Shown here: positions 44,149-52,893 of the stretch, one piece after another | Position numbering within the stretch: position 1 is the first letter of the stretch | How the letters are laid out: the number at the start of each line of letters is the position of its first letter | Position numbers and translations under genes: made by a program | NCBI GenBank assembly: GCA_019695185.1 | Contig: JAIBAN010000019.1 | Coordinates: 1-64,000 of the forward strand | Length of the DNA stretch: 64,000 nt | Direction of reading: 5' to 3' | Source of the DNA: Blastocatellia bacterium | GTDB lineage: Bacteria > Acidobacteriota > Blastocatellia > Chloracidobacteriales > Chloracidobacteriaceae | The notes under the pieces: generated by a model | The model's database searches: none | The model's input: the letters and a program-made list of their open reading frames with translations, nothing else | Told to the model about the DNA's origin: nothing

Positions 44149-44302
44149 AGTCTTGGGAGGCTTGGGAGTCAAAGCCAAGTGACAAGTGACAGGTGACAAG
44201 AAAAAATCCTGCCACTGTTTAGCTGTTACTGTTTCCTGCTCCTGACTCCCAGGACCCCCAAGACTCTCAAAACTCCCAAGACTCCCATGACTCCCAAGAC
44301 TT
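44149..44302. repeat. paired inverted nonamer array (CTTGGGAGT type)
   Basis: The left arm (44149-44170) has two to three units of CTTGGGAGG/CTTGGGAGT; the right arm (44243-44302) has ACTCCCAGG, ACCCCCAAG and ACTCCCAAG units. The 72-nt loop holds GTGACAAGTGACAGGTGACAAG-like repeats. Confidence 0.85.
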
Positions 44303-44306
44303 CTGA

Positions 44307-45578
44307 ATGACCACCGACCGCGAACCACCCTTCACTGATGACCGCCCTGCACCTCCGCGAGTTTGTCATGCCTGCGGAATGCTAACCCCTTCCGATATTC
44401 CCCGCTGCCTGGAATGCGGGGCCTGGACTCCCGAAGCCATTGAAGAAATCAAGGCTGCCCGGTTTGTGGATGTGCTGCGCGAACGGAAAGCCTTCTACAG
44501 TTATGTTTTTTTCTGGGTCAACATTGGGGTCTTTATTTTAATGGCGGTGGCGGGGGGAGCCACGGACCCGGCGGTTTTGCTTGGGTTCGGGGCGAAAGAA
44601 ACCACCTTGATTCAAAGCGGTGAATGGTGGCGGCTGGTCACTCCGATTTTTTTACATATCGGATTGCTTCACTTGGCCATCAACAACTATGCACTCTGGG
44701 GCATTGGTCCCCAATTGGAAGTTTTGTACGGACCGGCTCGTTTTTTTGTAATTTATGTTCTGACCGGAGTCGGGGCCATTGTCGCCAGTTTTTTGTTTAC
44801 TCCGGGAGTCAGTGCCGGATGTTCCGGGGCGCTGGTGGGCATGATTGGGGTTTTTGCGGGATTCGTGCTGCGTTACAGGGGTGAGATTCCGGAACTGCTC
44901 CGGCGGCATATTCAGTCCAGAGTCTTTTTTATCATCGTTTTGAACGTGGTCCTGAATTTCATGGTTTCAGTGGCGGATGTTTCCGGTCACGCCGGAGGGT
45001 TTCTGCTGGGAGTCGCCGCCGTCTGGGTGATTCCTTTTCAACGGATTGGTGAAAAAGGGGAAAAAACACTGTGGCGGGCGATTCAGGTGGTGTGTGCGTT
45101 GGTCCTGCTGGTGCCGGTTGTGATGGGCATCATCCGATACGATGGACCGCGCCTTCCGACCAGACCGATGCATATTGTCACAGGGCTGGTGACTCTGGTT
45201 CCGGGCATGTGGGGGAGTTATTGGGAAGGCCCGACCGGAGAGTTTCTGGTTGCCTTCAATCAGGCTGAGGCTGTCTATAAACTGTTGAACCAGACACTCC
45301 ATAAACCTGACAAAGAGGCGCTTCCCCGGATTCTTCAACTCAATCAGGAGGCCCAGAGAGAACTCCGGCAGACTCCTCCCATCAGTCGTTCTGCCGGTGT
45401 TTTATGTGCTCGTACACTCGACCTGTTGCGCGAGCAGGAGGTGCTGTTACAGGCTCCTGACCTGCCAGGGGATGCACTCCAGAAAAACCATGACGTCTTT
45501 ATCAAGCTGAAGCGTGACTGGCTGGCCACTGATGGCAAGCGGATGGGGCTGGTTGATACGGATGAGCCGCAGCAGTAA
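44307..45578 (+). CDS. rhomboid intramembrane serine protease with zinc ribbon
   Basis: 423 residues. An N-terminal zinc-ribbon-like pair CHACG and CLECG precedes six hydrophobic segments. The active-site Ser is in GCSGALVGMIGVFAGF and the catalytic His in VSGHAGGFLLG, so the Ser-His dyad is complete. A C-terminal soluble tail (about 310-423) has no recognised domain. The stop TAA is joined to a GAATTGA array. The 15-kb rhomboid-like protein lacks the Ser. Confidence 0.9.
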   Translation: MTTDREPPFTDDRPAPPRVCHACGMLTPSDIPRCLECGAWTPEAIEEIKAARFVDVLRERKAFYSYVFFWVNIGVFILMAVAGGATDPAVLLGFGAKETTLIQSGEWWRLVTPIFLHIGLLHLAINNYALWGIGPQLEVLYGPARFFVIYVLTGVGAIVASFLFTPGVSAGCSGALVGMIGVFAGFVLRYRGEIPELLRRHIQSRVFFIIVLNVVLNFMVSVADVSGHAGGFLLGVAAVWVIPFQRIGEKGEKTLWRAIQVVCALVLLVPVVMGIIRYDGPRLPTRPMHIVTGLVTLVPGMWGSYWEGPTGEFLVAFNQAEAVYKLLNQTLHKPDKEALPRILQLNQEAQRELRQTPPISRSAGVLCARTLDLLREQEVLLQAPDLPGDALQKNHDVFIKLKRDWLATDGKRMGLVDTDEPQQ

Positions 45579-45735
45579 TTGAGGATTGAGAACTCCGGAA
45601 TTGAGAATTAAGAAAGTGGTTCTCAGTTGAAAAAGAGAAGTATAGGTCAGTACAATCATTTTTCTGATTGAGAACCTTGGTTGAAGCAATTCTCAATTCT
45701 CAATTCTCAATTCTCAATTCTCAATTCTCAATTCG
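45578..45735. repeat. paired inverted heptamer array (GAATTGA type)
   Basis: The left arm (45578-45612) starts at the rhomboid stop codon and is somewhat decayed (AATTGAGGATTGAG). The right arm (45688-45735) has six TCAATTC units. The loop is about 75 nt. Confidence 0.88.
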
Positions 45736-45749
45736 AACTTCGAGGAACT

Positions 45750-46907
45750 ATGGCTCGACAACGCAAGCCGGGAACTGAACCAAAAATCGAAAAAGTAACC
45801 CCACTGACACCTGACCAGATGCTGCCGCTGCCTGCGAAAAAGCCCACCAAAACCCGTGTCCGGAGCCGGATTGTCCCGGTTTCCGCCGTTGGCACCGGAG
45901 AATCGTCCATGTTGACAGTGGTTCCGCCACCGGCAGCGGATTCGATTTTGTTACAGGTCGAAGCCCCTATTGTCGAAGCCCAGGTGGTTCCCAAACATAA
46001 AACGGCCAGCCAGCGTCTGGCAGCCAAAAAAGCCAGTCGTTCGGCTTTACCCCGCACGTTCACGAAAAGTTGGGCTTCCGCCATTTTCGACCCGTTTGTG
46101 GACGAAGAAGTGGACAAGCGGGTGCGTGAAGTGCCGACCTTTCTCAACGAGTATGGCTTTGACCCTTGGGGCTTGAATCCGTTGACGGCACGCTACGGGT
46201 ACACGGTCTTCAAATGGCTCTACAAATATTATTGGCGGGTCCAGGTCACCGGTATCGAAAATGTTCCCAGCGGGCGGGTGCTTCTGATTGCCAACCATAG
46301 CGGCCAGATACCGATTGACGGCGTGATGATTAGTGTGGCGATGCTGCTCGAATCAAGTCCGCCGCGCATCACCAGAGCCATGGTTGAACGCTGGTTTACG
46401 TCCATGCCGGTGGTGGGAAAATTCGTTGCCCGGCACGGCAGCATTGTTGGCGACCCCCTCAACTGTGAACGATTGCTCCAAAAAGGCGAAGCCATTCTGG
46501 TTTTCCCCGAAGGCATCCGGGGTTCTGGCAAAGTCTGGCGGGACCGATACAAATTGATGAAATTCGGGCTTGGTTTTATGCGACTGGCAATTGCCACCAA
46601 TACGCCAATTGTACCCATTGGTGTCATCGGCGGCGAAGAGCAAGCCCCCAGCTTTGTTGACTTCAAACCTCTGGCCAAAATGTTGGGATTGCCCTATTTC
46701 CCCATCACCCCGACCTTCCCCTGGTTGGGTGCCCTGGGCGTGATTCCGTATCCAACCAAATATCACATCTATTTCGGCAAACCGCTCCATTTTCGGGGGG
46801 CGGCTGATGACCGGGACGAGGTGATTCAACGCAAGGTGGATGTCGTCAAAAAGTCCATCCGCGAACTGATTGACCGAGGGCTGGAAGAACGGGAAAGCAT
46901 TTTTTAG
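45750..46907 (+). CDS. lysophospholipid acyltransferase (PlsC-like)
   Basis: 385 residues. A Lys/Arg/Pro-rich N-terminal extension (about 110 residues) comes before the acyltransferase domain. Catalytic NHSGQIPID (His and Asp spaced by six residues, as in NHSGQLP-type members) and FPEGIRGSGK are both visible. The enzyme probably acylates a lysophospholipid or related acceptor. The ATG at 45750 follows CGAGGA; the upstream open frame is translated repeat (SILNSQF). The TAG stop is formed by the first base of an AGGACTG array. Confidence 0.85.
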   Translation: MARQRKPGTEPKIEKVTPLTPDQMLPLPAKKPTKTRVRSRIVPVSAVGTGESSMLTVVPPPAADSILLQVEAPIVEAQVVPKHKTASQRLAAKKASRSALPRTFTKSWASAIFDPFVDEEVDKRVREVPTFLNEYGFDPWGLNPLTARYGYTVFKWLYKYYWRVQVTGIENVPSGRVLLIANHSGQIPIDGVMISVAMLLESSPPRITRAMVERWFTSMPVVGKFVARHGSIVGDPLNCERLLQKGEAILVFPEGIRGSGKVWRDRYKLMKFGLGFMRLAIATNTPIVPIGVIGGEEQAPSFVDFKPLAKMLGLPYFPITPTFPWLGALGVIPYPTKYHIYFGKPLHFRGAADDRDEVIQRKVDVVKKSIRELIDRGLEERESIF

Positions 46908-47029
46908 GACTGAGGACTGAGGACTGAGGACCGAGTCAGAATAATTTGGCCAGTTGAAAATGAAGTTTTACTACATCCCGGAAAGCTGTTGATTCTTCCT
47001 CAGTCCTCAGTCCTCAGTCCTCAGTCCTT
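46905..47029. repeat. paired inverted heptamer array (AGGACTG type) between convergent genes
   Basis: The left arm (46905-46937) has four units, the first giving the acyltransferase TAG; the right arm (46998-47029) has four units and contains the TGA stop of the convergent prolyl oligopeptidase gene. The loop is about 60 nt. Both genes end inside the structure. Confidence 0.93.
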
Positions 47030-49058
47030 GGTTGAGTTCCGCACAGATAAAGCTCAAAAAATCCACCGCTTCTTCAATCCGTTTGGCGGTTGGTTTGCCC
47101 ACACCGTGCCCGGCCTGGGCTTCCAGCCGGAGTAAAATCGGGTGCGGCCCAACCTGGGCGGCTTGCAGGAGCGCCGCCATTTTGCGGGCGTGGAGCGGGT
47201 CCACCCGTGTGTCGGATTCAGCCGTCATCAACAAAACCGCTGGATACACAGTTCCCGGCTTGACCTGATGATACGGTGAATAGGCCCGCAGCCAGCTAAA
47301 ATCAGCCGGTTCGTCGGCGCAGCCGTATTCGGGAATCCAGGTTCGGGCAATCAAAAAGAGGTGATAGCGGAGCATGTCGAGGAGCGGCACCTGACAGACC
47401 ACCGCCCGAAAGAGGTCCGGGCGCTGGGTCAACACTGCTCCGACCAGCAACCCGCCGTTGCTCCCGCCGTTGATAGCCAGTTTTTCCGGAGTCGTGTATC
47501 CGGTTTGGATTAAATGCTCCGCCGCACTGATGAAATCATCAAAAACGTTCTGCTTCCGTTGTTTCATACCGGCTTCGTGCCAGCTTTCGCCATATTCGCC
47601 GCCGCCGCGCAGGTTCGGCAACGCATAGATAAAGCCGGCGTCCAGCAGGGCCAGGTAGGAACCCAGAAATTCCGGTGTCCGGCTGATATTGAAACCGCCG
47701 TAGCCGGTCAGAATCGTCGGATTGGTGCCGTCCGGTTGTAATCCCTTGCGATGAACCAGAAACATTGTCACCCAGGTACCATCCTTGCTCGGATAGCGGA
47801 CCTGCTTGATGTCATAGCGGCTGGCATCAAGCGCCGGAGCCTGGATTCCGGCAAACAGACGGCTTTCCCCGCTGGCCAGATTTTCCTGCCGGACCATCAT
47901 TGGTGTGATGAATGAGGTGAAGCTGAAAAACAGGTCCGGGTCATTCCATTCACCGCTCATCACGGAAACCGTTCCGAGGCCAGGCAGTTCAAGCTCCCGT
48001 TCGAATTGGCCATTCAGGTCAAAAATCCTGATTTTGGAGTGTGCCTGTTCCAGAAACCGGCAGACCAGTTTGCCGCCCACCACGCCACTTGCTTCAAGCA
48101 GGCAATGGCCTTGGGGAATCAATTCGCGCCAGGGTTCGCGGGGGCGTTCCAGGTCCACTGCCATGACCCGGTAGAATGGTGCCTGCCAGTTGGTCCGCAG
48201 ATAGAGCGTGGTGCCGATGATTTCCCCGCTGAAGGAAGCGTCCAGATTTTCCACCAGGGGAAAAAATCCTTCATTTCGGGTCCGGTCGCAAATGTAGACA
48301 TCCTGAATGTCAAAGGTCCGCGAAGCCGTCACAAGTAAAAACCGGCCATCGGGAGACAAATGAGCATCCAGATATTCTTCCGGCTTGCGGTCTGCTCCGA
48401 AAACCAGCGGGTCGGTTTCAGGGTCAGACCCCAGTTGATGAAAGAACAGACGCCGGTTGTAATGTTCCTGTCCGGGCGGGACACTGCCGGGTTTGGGATA
48501 ACGGGTATAGTAAAAACCGCTTCCATCCGGCAGCCAGGCCATTGAGGCGTAGCGGGTGAAAGGAATTGCGTCCGGGAGCAAGGTTCCCGTGGCTACTTCC
48601 AGCACCGCAAGAGTGCTCATTTCGCTGCCGTTGCTCGAAAGGCCAAAGACGACTTTGGTTCCGTCAGGCGACGGCACCCACCAGTCGAGCGTCACGGTTC
48701 CATCGCTGCGGTTTTGATTGGGGTCAACCAAAATCGTTTCCGTTCCGCTTGTGCGGTCACGACAGACCAGCACTGCCTGATTTTCCAGGTCCGTGCGGCG
48801 GGTGTAAAACAGTCTGTCAGGCCGGACTGCCGGAGGTGCCACGGCTCCCAGCCGGGCAATCCCCGTCACAAATTCCCGGAGGAACTCCCGTCCGGGCAAC
48901 GCATCCAGATAGGCCCGCGAATAGGCATTCTGGGCGGCAGTCCAGGAACGGACCCGTTCTGTTTTGCCGTCTTCCAGCCAGCGGTAAGGGTCGGCAATCT
49001 GATTGCCGTGATAGGTGTCAATGATTTCTTCGATGGGTGTGATGGGAGGCGGAAGCAT
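47007..49058 (-). CDS. prolyl oligopeptidase family protease
   Basis: 683 residues. An N-terminal seven-blade propeller (about 70-400) leads to an alpha/beta hydrolase domain. Catalytic residues are in NGGSNGGLLVGA (Ser), ESDTRVDPLHA (Asp) and GHGVGKPT (His). It cleaves short peptides after Pro. There is no signal peptide, so it is cytoplasmic. The last residues GLRTED are encoded by an AGGACTG array and its TGA is part of it. Its start codon context is CCCTGAATG, also from an array. Confidence 0.95.
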   Translation of the reverse strand: MLPPPITPIEEIIDTYHGNQIADPYRWLEDGKTERVRSWTAAQNAYSRAYLDALPGREFLREFVTGIARLGAVAPPAVRPDRLFYTRRTDLENQAVLVCRDRTSGTETILVDPNQNRSDGTVTLDWWVPSPDGTKVVFGLSSNGSEMSTLAVLEVATGTLLPDAIPFTRYASMAWLPDGSGFYYTRYPKPGSVPPGQEHYNRRLFFHQLGSDPETDPLVFGADRKPEEYLDAHLSPDGRFLLVTASRTFDIQDVYICDRTRNEGFFPLVENLDASFSGEIIGTTLYLRTNWQAPFYRVMAVDLERPREPWRELIPQGHCLLEASGVVGGKLVCRFLEQAHSKIRIFDLNGQFERELELPGLGTVSVMSGEWNDPDLFFSFTSFITPMMVRQENLASGESRLFAGIQAPALDASRYDIKQVRYPSKDGTWVTMFLVHRKGLQPDGTNPTILTGYGGFNISRTPEFLGSYLALLDAGFIYALPNLRGGGEYGESWHEAGMKQRKQNVFDDFISAAEHLIQTGYTTPEKLAINGGSNGGLLVGAVLTQRPDLFRAVVCQVPLLDMLRYHLFLIARTWIPEYGCADEPADFSWLRAYSPYHQVKPGTVYPAVLLMTAESDTRVDPLHARKMAALLQAAQVGPHPILLRLEAQAGHGVGKPTAKRIEEAVDFLSFICAELNQGLRTED

Positions 49059-49210
49059 TCAGGGTTCAGGGGGTTCAGAGTTCAGGGTTCAGGTTGTTTT
49101 TCATTGTCCACAGCGAATTCCTGATTGTCCAATGGCGGAAAGCGGAAAATTGTTGTATCAAGAGTCCTGCTGCCCAGAAACCCTGAACCCCGAAACCCCG
49201 AAACCCTGAA
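49059..49210. repeat. paired inverted heptamer array (CCCTGAA type) between divergent genes
   Basis: The left arm (49059-49095) has TTCAGGG units; the right arm (49176-49210) has CCCTGAA and CCCCGAA units. The loop is about 80 nt. Both divergent genes begin with the same context CCCTGAATG, so each start codon abuts its arm, and no separate Shine-Dalgarno sequence is seen. Confidence 0.85.
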
Positions 49211-50082
49211 TGAACACCCTCACCATTCTGAATCCGACTGCCGGGCATGGCAAAACCCGCAAATATCTGTCGGTACTACCTGATTTGCTGACCCGGAACG
49301 GCTTATCCAATCGAATTGAACTCAGCCGCAGTTCAGAGCACATCCGGCAGATGGCAGAGGAGGGAGCCCGTGCCGGGCTTGATATGGTGATTGTCTGCGG
49401 TGGTGACGGAACCATCCATCATGCCATCAACGGATTGCGCGGTTCGCGCACGGCTCTGGGGATTTTACCACTTGGCACCGGCAATGATTTTGCCCGCACG
49501 CTGGGCATTCCCTGGGAGGTTGAACAAACCTGCGCCATGCTGGGACGTGGCCGAATCCAGGAAATTGACTTGGCGGATACCGGAGGCTGCGTCTATGCCT
49601 GCATTGGCAGTGTCGGCTTTGACACGGCGGTGCTGAAACGGGCCAACCAAAGAAAATTCTGGCTGCGGGGGCCTTTGATTTACACCTATGCAATTTTTGG
49701 AACGCTCTTAACCTACCAGCCCAAGCGGCTGAAACTGACCCACGACGGAGGGGTCTTTGAAGACGAAGTGATGTTTGCCGTGGTGGGAAACACCATGCAG
49801 TATGGCGGCGGCATGCGGATTGTCCCAGGGGCCGACCCGTCTGATGGCTTGCTTGATGTCTGCATCGTGCGCCGGATGAGCAACTGGGATTTAATCAAAA
49901 CCTTTCCCCAGGTTTTTCGCGGAGGGCATGTCTCCAATCCGAATGTGGTCATGTTCCGGTCGCAAAAGGTGGAACTTGATTCCGACGAGCCGATGGAACT
50001 CTTTGGCGATGGTGAATATCTGGAAAACACACCGTCGGAAATCCGGGCGCTGCGGGGTGCCCTGCGGGTGGTGATTCCCTGA
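49210..50082 (+). CDS. diacylglycerol kinase family lipid kinase
   Basis: 290 residues. The nucleotide-binding motif is VIVCGGDGTIHHAING and the catalytic region is LPLGTGNDFARTLGIP. It resembles YegS/DgkB-type kinases that phosphorylate diacylglycerol or related lipids. N-terminal NPTAGHGKTRKYL is the usual NP-aGg-k start. The gene begins two bases into a repeat arm. Confidence 0.92.
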   Translation: MNTLTILNPTAGHGKTRKYLSVLPDLLTRNGLSNRIELSRSSEHIRQMAEEGARAGLDMVIVCGGDGTIHHAINGLRGSRTALGILPLGTGNDFARTLGIPWEVEQTCAMLGRGRIQEIDLADTGGCVYACIGSVGFDTAVLKRANQRKFWLRGPLIYTYAIFGTLLTYQPKRLKLTHDGGVFEDEVMFAVVGNTMQYGGGMRIVPGADPSDGLLDVCIVRRMSNWDLIKTFPQVFRGGHVSNPNVVMFRSQKVELDSDEPMELFGDGEYLENTPSEIRALRGALRVVIP

Positions 50083-50123
50083 GTTTTCCATCCTGAATTG
50101 ATTTGAAGAAGGAGTTGGACTGT

Positions 50124-51188
50124 ATGCGGCAGGCCCTGGCAATTGTTTTGTTGTTTGTCCTGACAACGATGCCCCTGGCCGGGCACCTCCGGCAGGACGT
50201 TCCAAAGTGGGAAACCGGTCTGGTTGAATCTTTGCAAAAACTCGCCGCCGAGCAGGGATTTTCAGGTGTTGTTTTGATTGCGCAAGGCAATCACATCTTT
50301 GAAAAGAGTTGTGGATTTGCCGATGTACACAAAAAGACTGCCATCCAGAACCATACCAAATTTTACATTGCCTCAATGACCAAGCAATTGACGGCAACCG
50401 CAATCCTCAAACTGGAAGAGCAGGGAAAACTGTCGGTTTCGGACCCGCTCACCAAATATTTGAAAAACGTCCCTTCAGACAAAGCGGAACTGACCCTGCA
50501 CCACCTGCTTTCACATTCTTCCGGCTTGGCTCAAAATTATGCGGCTGATGGCATCACGCAACGTGAAAAAGCCATTCAGATGATGCTCAAAAACCCACTT
50601 GTTCACCGTCCCGGAGAAAAATTTACCTATAGCAATGACAACTATTCACTGTTGGCCGCAGTTGTCGAAATTGCCTCCGGCACATCGTATGAATCGTTTC
50701 TGCAGGAGAATTTTTTGACGCCGTTGAACATGTCGGAAACCGGCTTTTGGGGCAGGCTGCCAGCCCCCAAACAACCTCGCATTGCCGAGGTTTTGAAAAA
50801 AATTGGAAAAGACGTTGCGATGCCAAACTGGGGGTTTCGTGGCGCGACTGGAATGTATTCAACTGCTCACGATCTTTATTTGTGGCAACAGGCGTTGTTT
50901 GAAGGCAAAATTCTCAAACCGGCCGGTCGGGAAAAACTCTTTGCCCCTTATTTTCAAACCTCACGAGGGATGCACGGGTATGGCTGGTTCCGCAGCAAAA
51001 CCGCTGACGGAAAAGATGTGCTATGGACTGCCGGTTCAGAGGATTTTGGGCACAATGGTCTGATGCGGGTGTATGGCGACGGCACGGTTGTCGTCGTGCT
51101 TTCAAATGCCGGAACCATTGCCGGCAAACAGGCGCGGGATGTTGCACTTGGTGAAATTGAGAGAATCGTCTGGAACAACGGGAAGTGA
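50124..51188 (+). CDS. secreted serine hydrolase, beta-lactamase/class C-like
   Basis: 354 residues with an N-terminal signal peptide (LAIVLLFVLTTMPLAG). Active-site SMTKQL (SxxK), YSN in FTYSNDNYSLLAAVVE and HNG near the end match class C-type serine hydrolases. Such proteins may be esterases, D-Ala-D-Ala peptidases or beta-lactamases; resistance function should not be assumed. The ATG at 50124 is preceded by AAGGAG; an upstream TTG at 50103 is less likely. Confidence 0.88.
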   Translation: MRQALAIVLLFVLTTMPLAGHLRQDVPKWETGLVESLQKLAAEQGFSGVVLIAQGNHIFEKSCGFADVHKKTAIQNHTKFYIASMTKQLTATAILKLEEQGKLSVSDPLTKYLKNVPSDKAELTLHHLLSHSSGLAQNYAADGITQREKAIQMMLKNPLVHRPGEKFTYSNDNYSLLAAVVEIASGTSYESFLQENFLTPLNMSETGFWGRLPAPKQPRIAEVLKKIGKDVAMPNWGFRGATGMYSTAHDLYLWQQALFEGKILKPAGREKLFAPYFQTSRGMHGYGWFRSKTADGKDVLWTAGSEDFGHNGLMRVYGDGTVVVVLSNAGTIAGKQARDVALGEIERIVWNNGK

Positions 51189-51245
51189 CTGTTGACTGAA
51201 GTTGGAAATCATGTTGATACCAATTCAAAGGAGCGTGAAAGACGC

Positions 51246-51812
51246 ATGAGTACAGTTGATGACGCAATCAAAACCATGATTCAAAATCTGGCTGTGAAAA
51301 CCGGCAAAACCCTTGAGCAGTGGGTTGAGATTGCCCGCACCACAGGAAAAACCAAACATAAAGAGCTGCTCACGCAACTCAAAACCGAATATGGATTGAC
51401 TCACGGCTATGCCAATCTGGTTACTTTGAAAGCACTTGAAGCCACAGCCGCCCCATCGGTAGCCGACGAAGACGACCCGATTGCCGCTCAATATACCGGC
51501 AATAAGGCTGCCCTTCGTCCGATTTACGATGCGTTGGCAACCGCTATCAAAGGTTTTGGGGATGATGTTGAGTTTGCTCCGAAAAAGGGGTACGTGAGTT
51601 TGCGGCGCAAAAAACAGTTTGGTCTGATTCAGCCAACCACCGCGACCAGGGTGGATGTCGGTATCAACTGCAAAGGCATGGAATCAACCCCAAGACTTGA
51701 ACCCTCCGGCAGTTTCAATGCCATGGTCAGTCACCGCGTTCGGGTTTCAAGCCAGGATGAGGTGGATGGCGAACTCATTGGATGGCTGCGCAAAGCTTAT
51801 GAAGCATCCTGA
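51246..51812 (+). CDS. DUF4287/DUF5655-domain protein
   Basis: 188 residues. The N-terminal part (about 1-75) with MIQNLAVKTGKTLEQWVEIA and the LLTQLKTEYGLTHGYANLV stretch is the DUF4287 pattern. The C-terminal part (about 90-188, VEFAPKKGYVSLRRKKQF) fits the DUF5655 fold. Roles are not established. The ATG at 51246 is chosen over the longer frame; AAAGGAG lies about 15 bp upstream. Confidence 0.8.
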   Translation: MSTVDDAIKTMIQNLAVKTGKTLEQWVEIARTTGKTKHKELLTQLKTEYGLTHGYANLVTLKALEATAAPSVADEDDPIAAQYTGNKAALRPIYDALATAIKGFGDDVEFAPKKGYVSLRRKKQFGLIQPTTATRVDVGINCKGMESTPRLEPSGSFNAMVSHRVRVSSQDEVDGELIGWLRKAYEAS

Positions 51813-51831
51813 TTTTGTGGGAAAATGATGG

Positions 51832-52701
51832 ATGGAAACGCACTCAGGGGAAGGCATTGTGTTTGGAGTAACTGATACCGCGCCGGAAATGGCAGGTTTG
51901 CAACGAAAGTTATGGGCACAAATGCCTTTGGAACGGAAGTTTACCCAAATTGCCCGCCTTACTCGCTCAGTTCGCTCCCTGGCCCGCTATGGTATTGAGC
52001 TACACCATCCTGACTGGGATAGCCTGCAAATCAACCATGAGTTGCTCCGTCGGGTCTACGGAGACAGTATTTCACCGTTTCCACCGCCAACTACCGCCAT
52101 GAATACTGTTGAATTGCCAGTCGCACTTTTTCCTATCGTTCGAGCCTGTGAAAAATTTGGGATTCGTTACCGGGTTGGCGGTTCATTGGCAAGCTCGTTA
52201 TTTGGAGAACCGCGTGCCACCAATGATGCCGATGTGGTATTGGATTTGAAATCCGAAACGGTAGAGGTATTCGTGGCGGAAATCCAAAACGAATATGTGA
52301 TTTTTGCGGACAGCCTGAAAAAAGCCATCGAGCGTGAAACCTGTCTCAATGCCCTTCATTCCGAGACTGTCTTTAAAATTGACCTCTTTCCGCTGAAATC
52401 AAGACCCTATGACCAACAGGCCCAGCATCGGATGACAGTTGTTCCCATTGAACATGAAGGAACCGTCCTGGCCGTTTCGTTTGTGACGGCGGAAGATATG
52501 GTAATTGCCAAACTTGAGTGGTACCGCAAGGGCAATGAGGTTTCCGAACGGCAATGGCGCGATATTTTGGGCCTGCTCAAAACGGAAGCCGTGTTTCTTG
52601 ATTACGATTACCTGGAACGTTGGACCACGGAACTCCATCTCCATGATTTGTATGAACGGGCATTGACTGAGATTCAAGCCGGTGCCGACCCGAAGGCGTA
52701 A
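51832..52701 (+). CDS. fused partner protein and MNT-like nucleotidyltransferase
   Basis: 289 residues. The first 85 residues (LQRKLWAQMPLERKFTQIAR and RRVYGDS) look like the small protein usually encoded just upstream of AbiEii-like nucleotidyltransferases. From about residue 90 a nucleotidyltransferase-like fold follows: RYRVGGSLASSLFGEPRATN, then DADVVLDL. The two parts are joined by a Pro-rich linker with an internal Met. If correct, this is a natural fusion of a two-gene system. Function (toxin-like, antiphage or RNA-modifying) is unproven. Confidence 0.6.
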   Translation: METHSGEGIVFGVTDTAPEMAGLQRKLWAQMPLERKFTQIARLTRSVRSLARYGIELHHPDWDSLQINHELLRRVYGDSISPFPPPTTAMNTVELPVALFPIVRACEKFGIRYRVGGSLASSLFGEPRATNDADVVLDLKSETVEVFVAEIQNEYVIFADSLKKAIERETCLNALHSETVFKIDLFPLKSRPYDQQAQHRMTVVPIEHEGTVLAVSFVTAEDMVIAKLEWYRKGNEVSERQWRDILGLLKTEAVFLDYDYLERWTTELHLHDLYERALTEIQAGADPKA

Positions 52702-52893
52702 ATGCACATCCGCACCGAAACCCCGGCCAGACGTTGTGAAATCTGCCATCAGGCGGACCAGTTTGACTCCGAAACAAACACCTGTCAGCGGTGCGAAAAC
52801 CTCACTCACGGTTGGGTGGCATTAGAGCCAGAAACACTTCATCAAATTCCTTTCCCAACAATTCCTGAACCTGTTTCCACTGTTCAGGTTTGA
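52702..52893 (+). CDS. possible small zinc-ribbon protein, 63 residues
   Basis: An ATG directly follows the TAA of the nucleotidyltransferase gene. The product has two knuckles, RCEICHQA and TCQRCENL, and a Pro-rich tail. The four Cys at regular spacing are the main support. It overlaps the end of the convergent gene by about 90 bp, which lowers confidence. Confidence 0.45.
   Translation: MHIRTETPARRCEICHQADQFDSETNTCQRCENLTHGWVALEPETLHQIPFPTIPEPVSTVQV

Noticed and set aside
50124-51188. Antibiotic-resistance beta-lactamase
   Set aside because: SxxK and YxN motifs are shared by many esterases and peptidases, and nothing nearby supports a resistance role.
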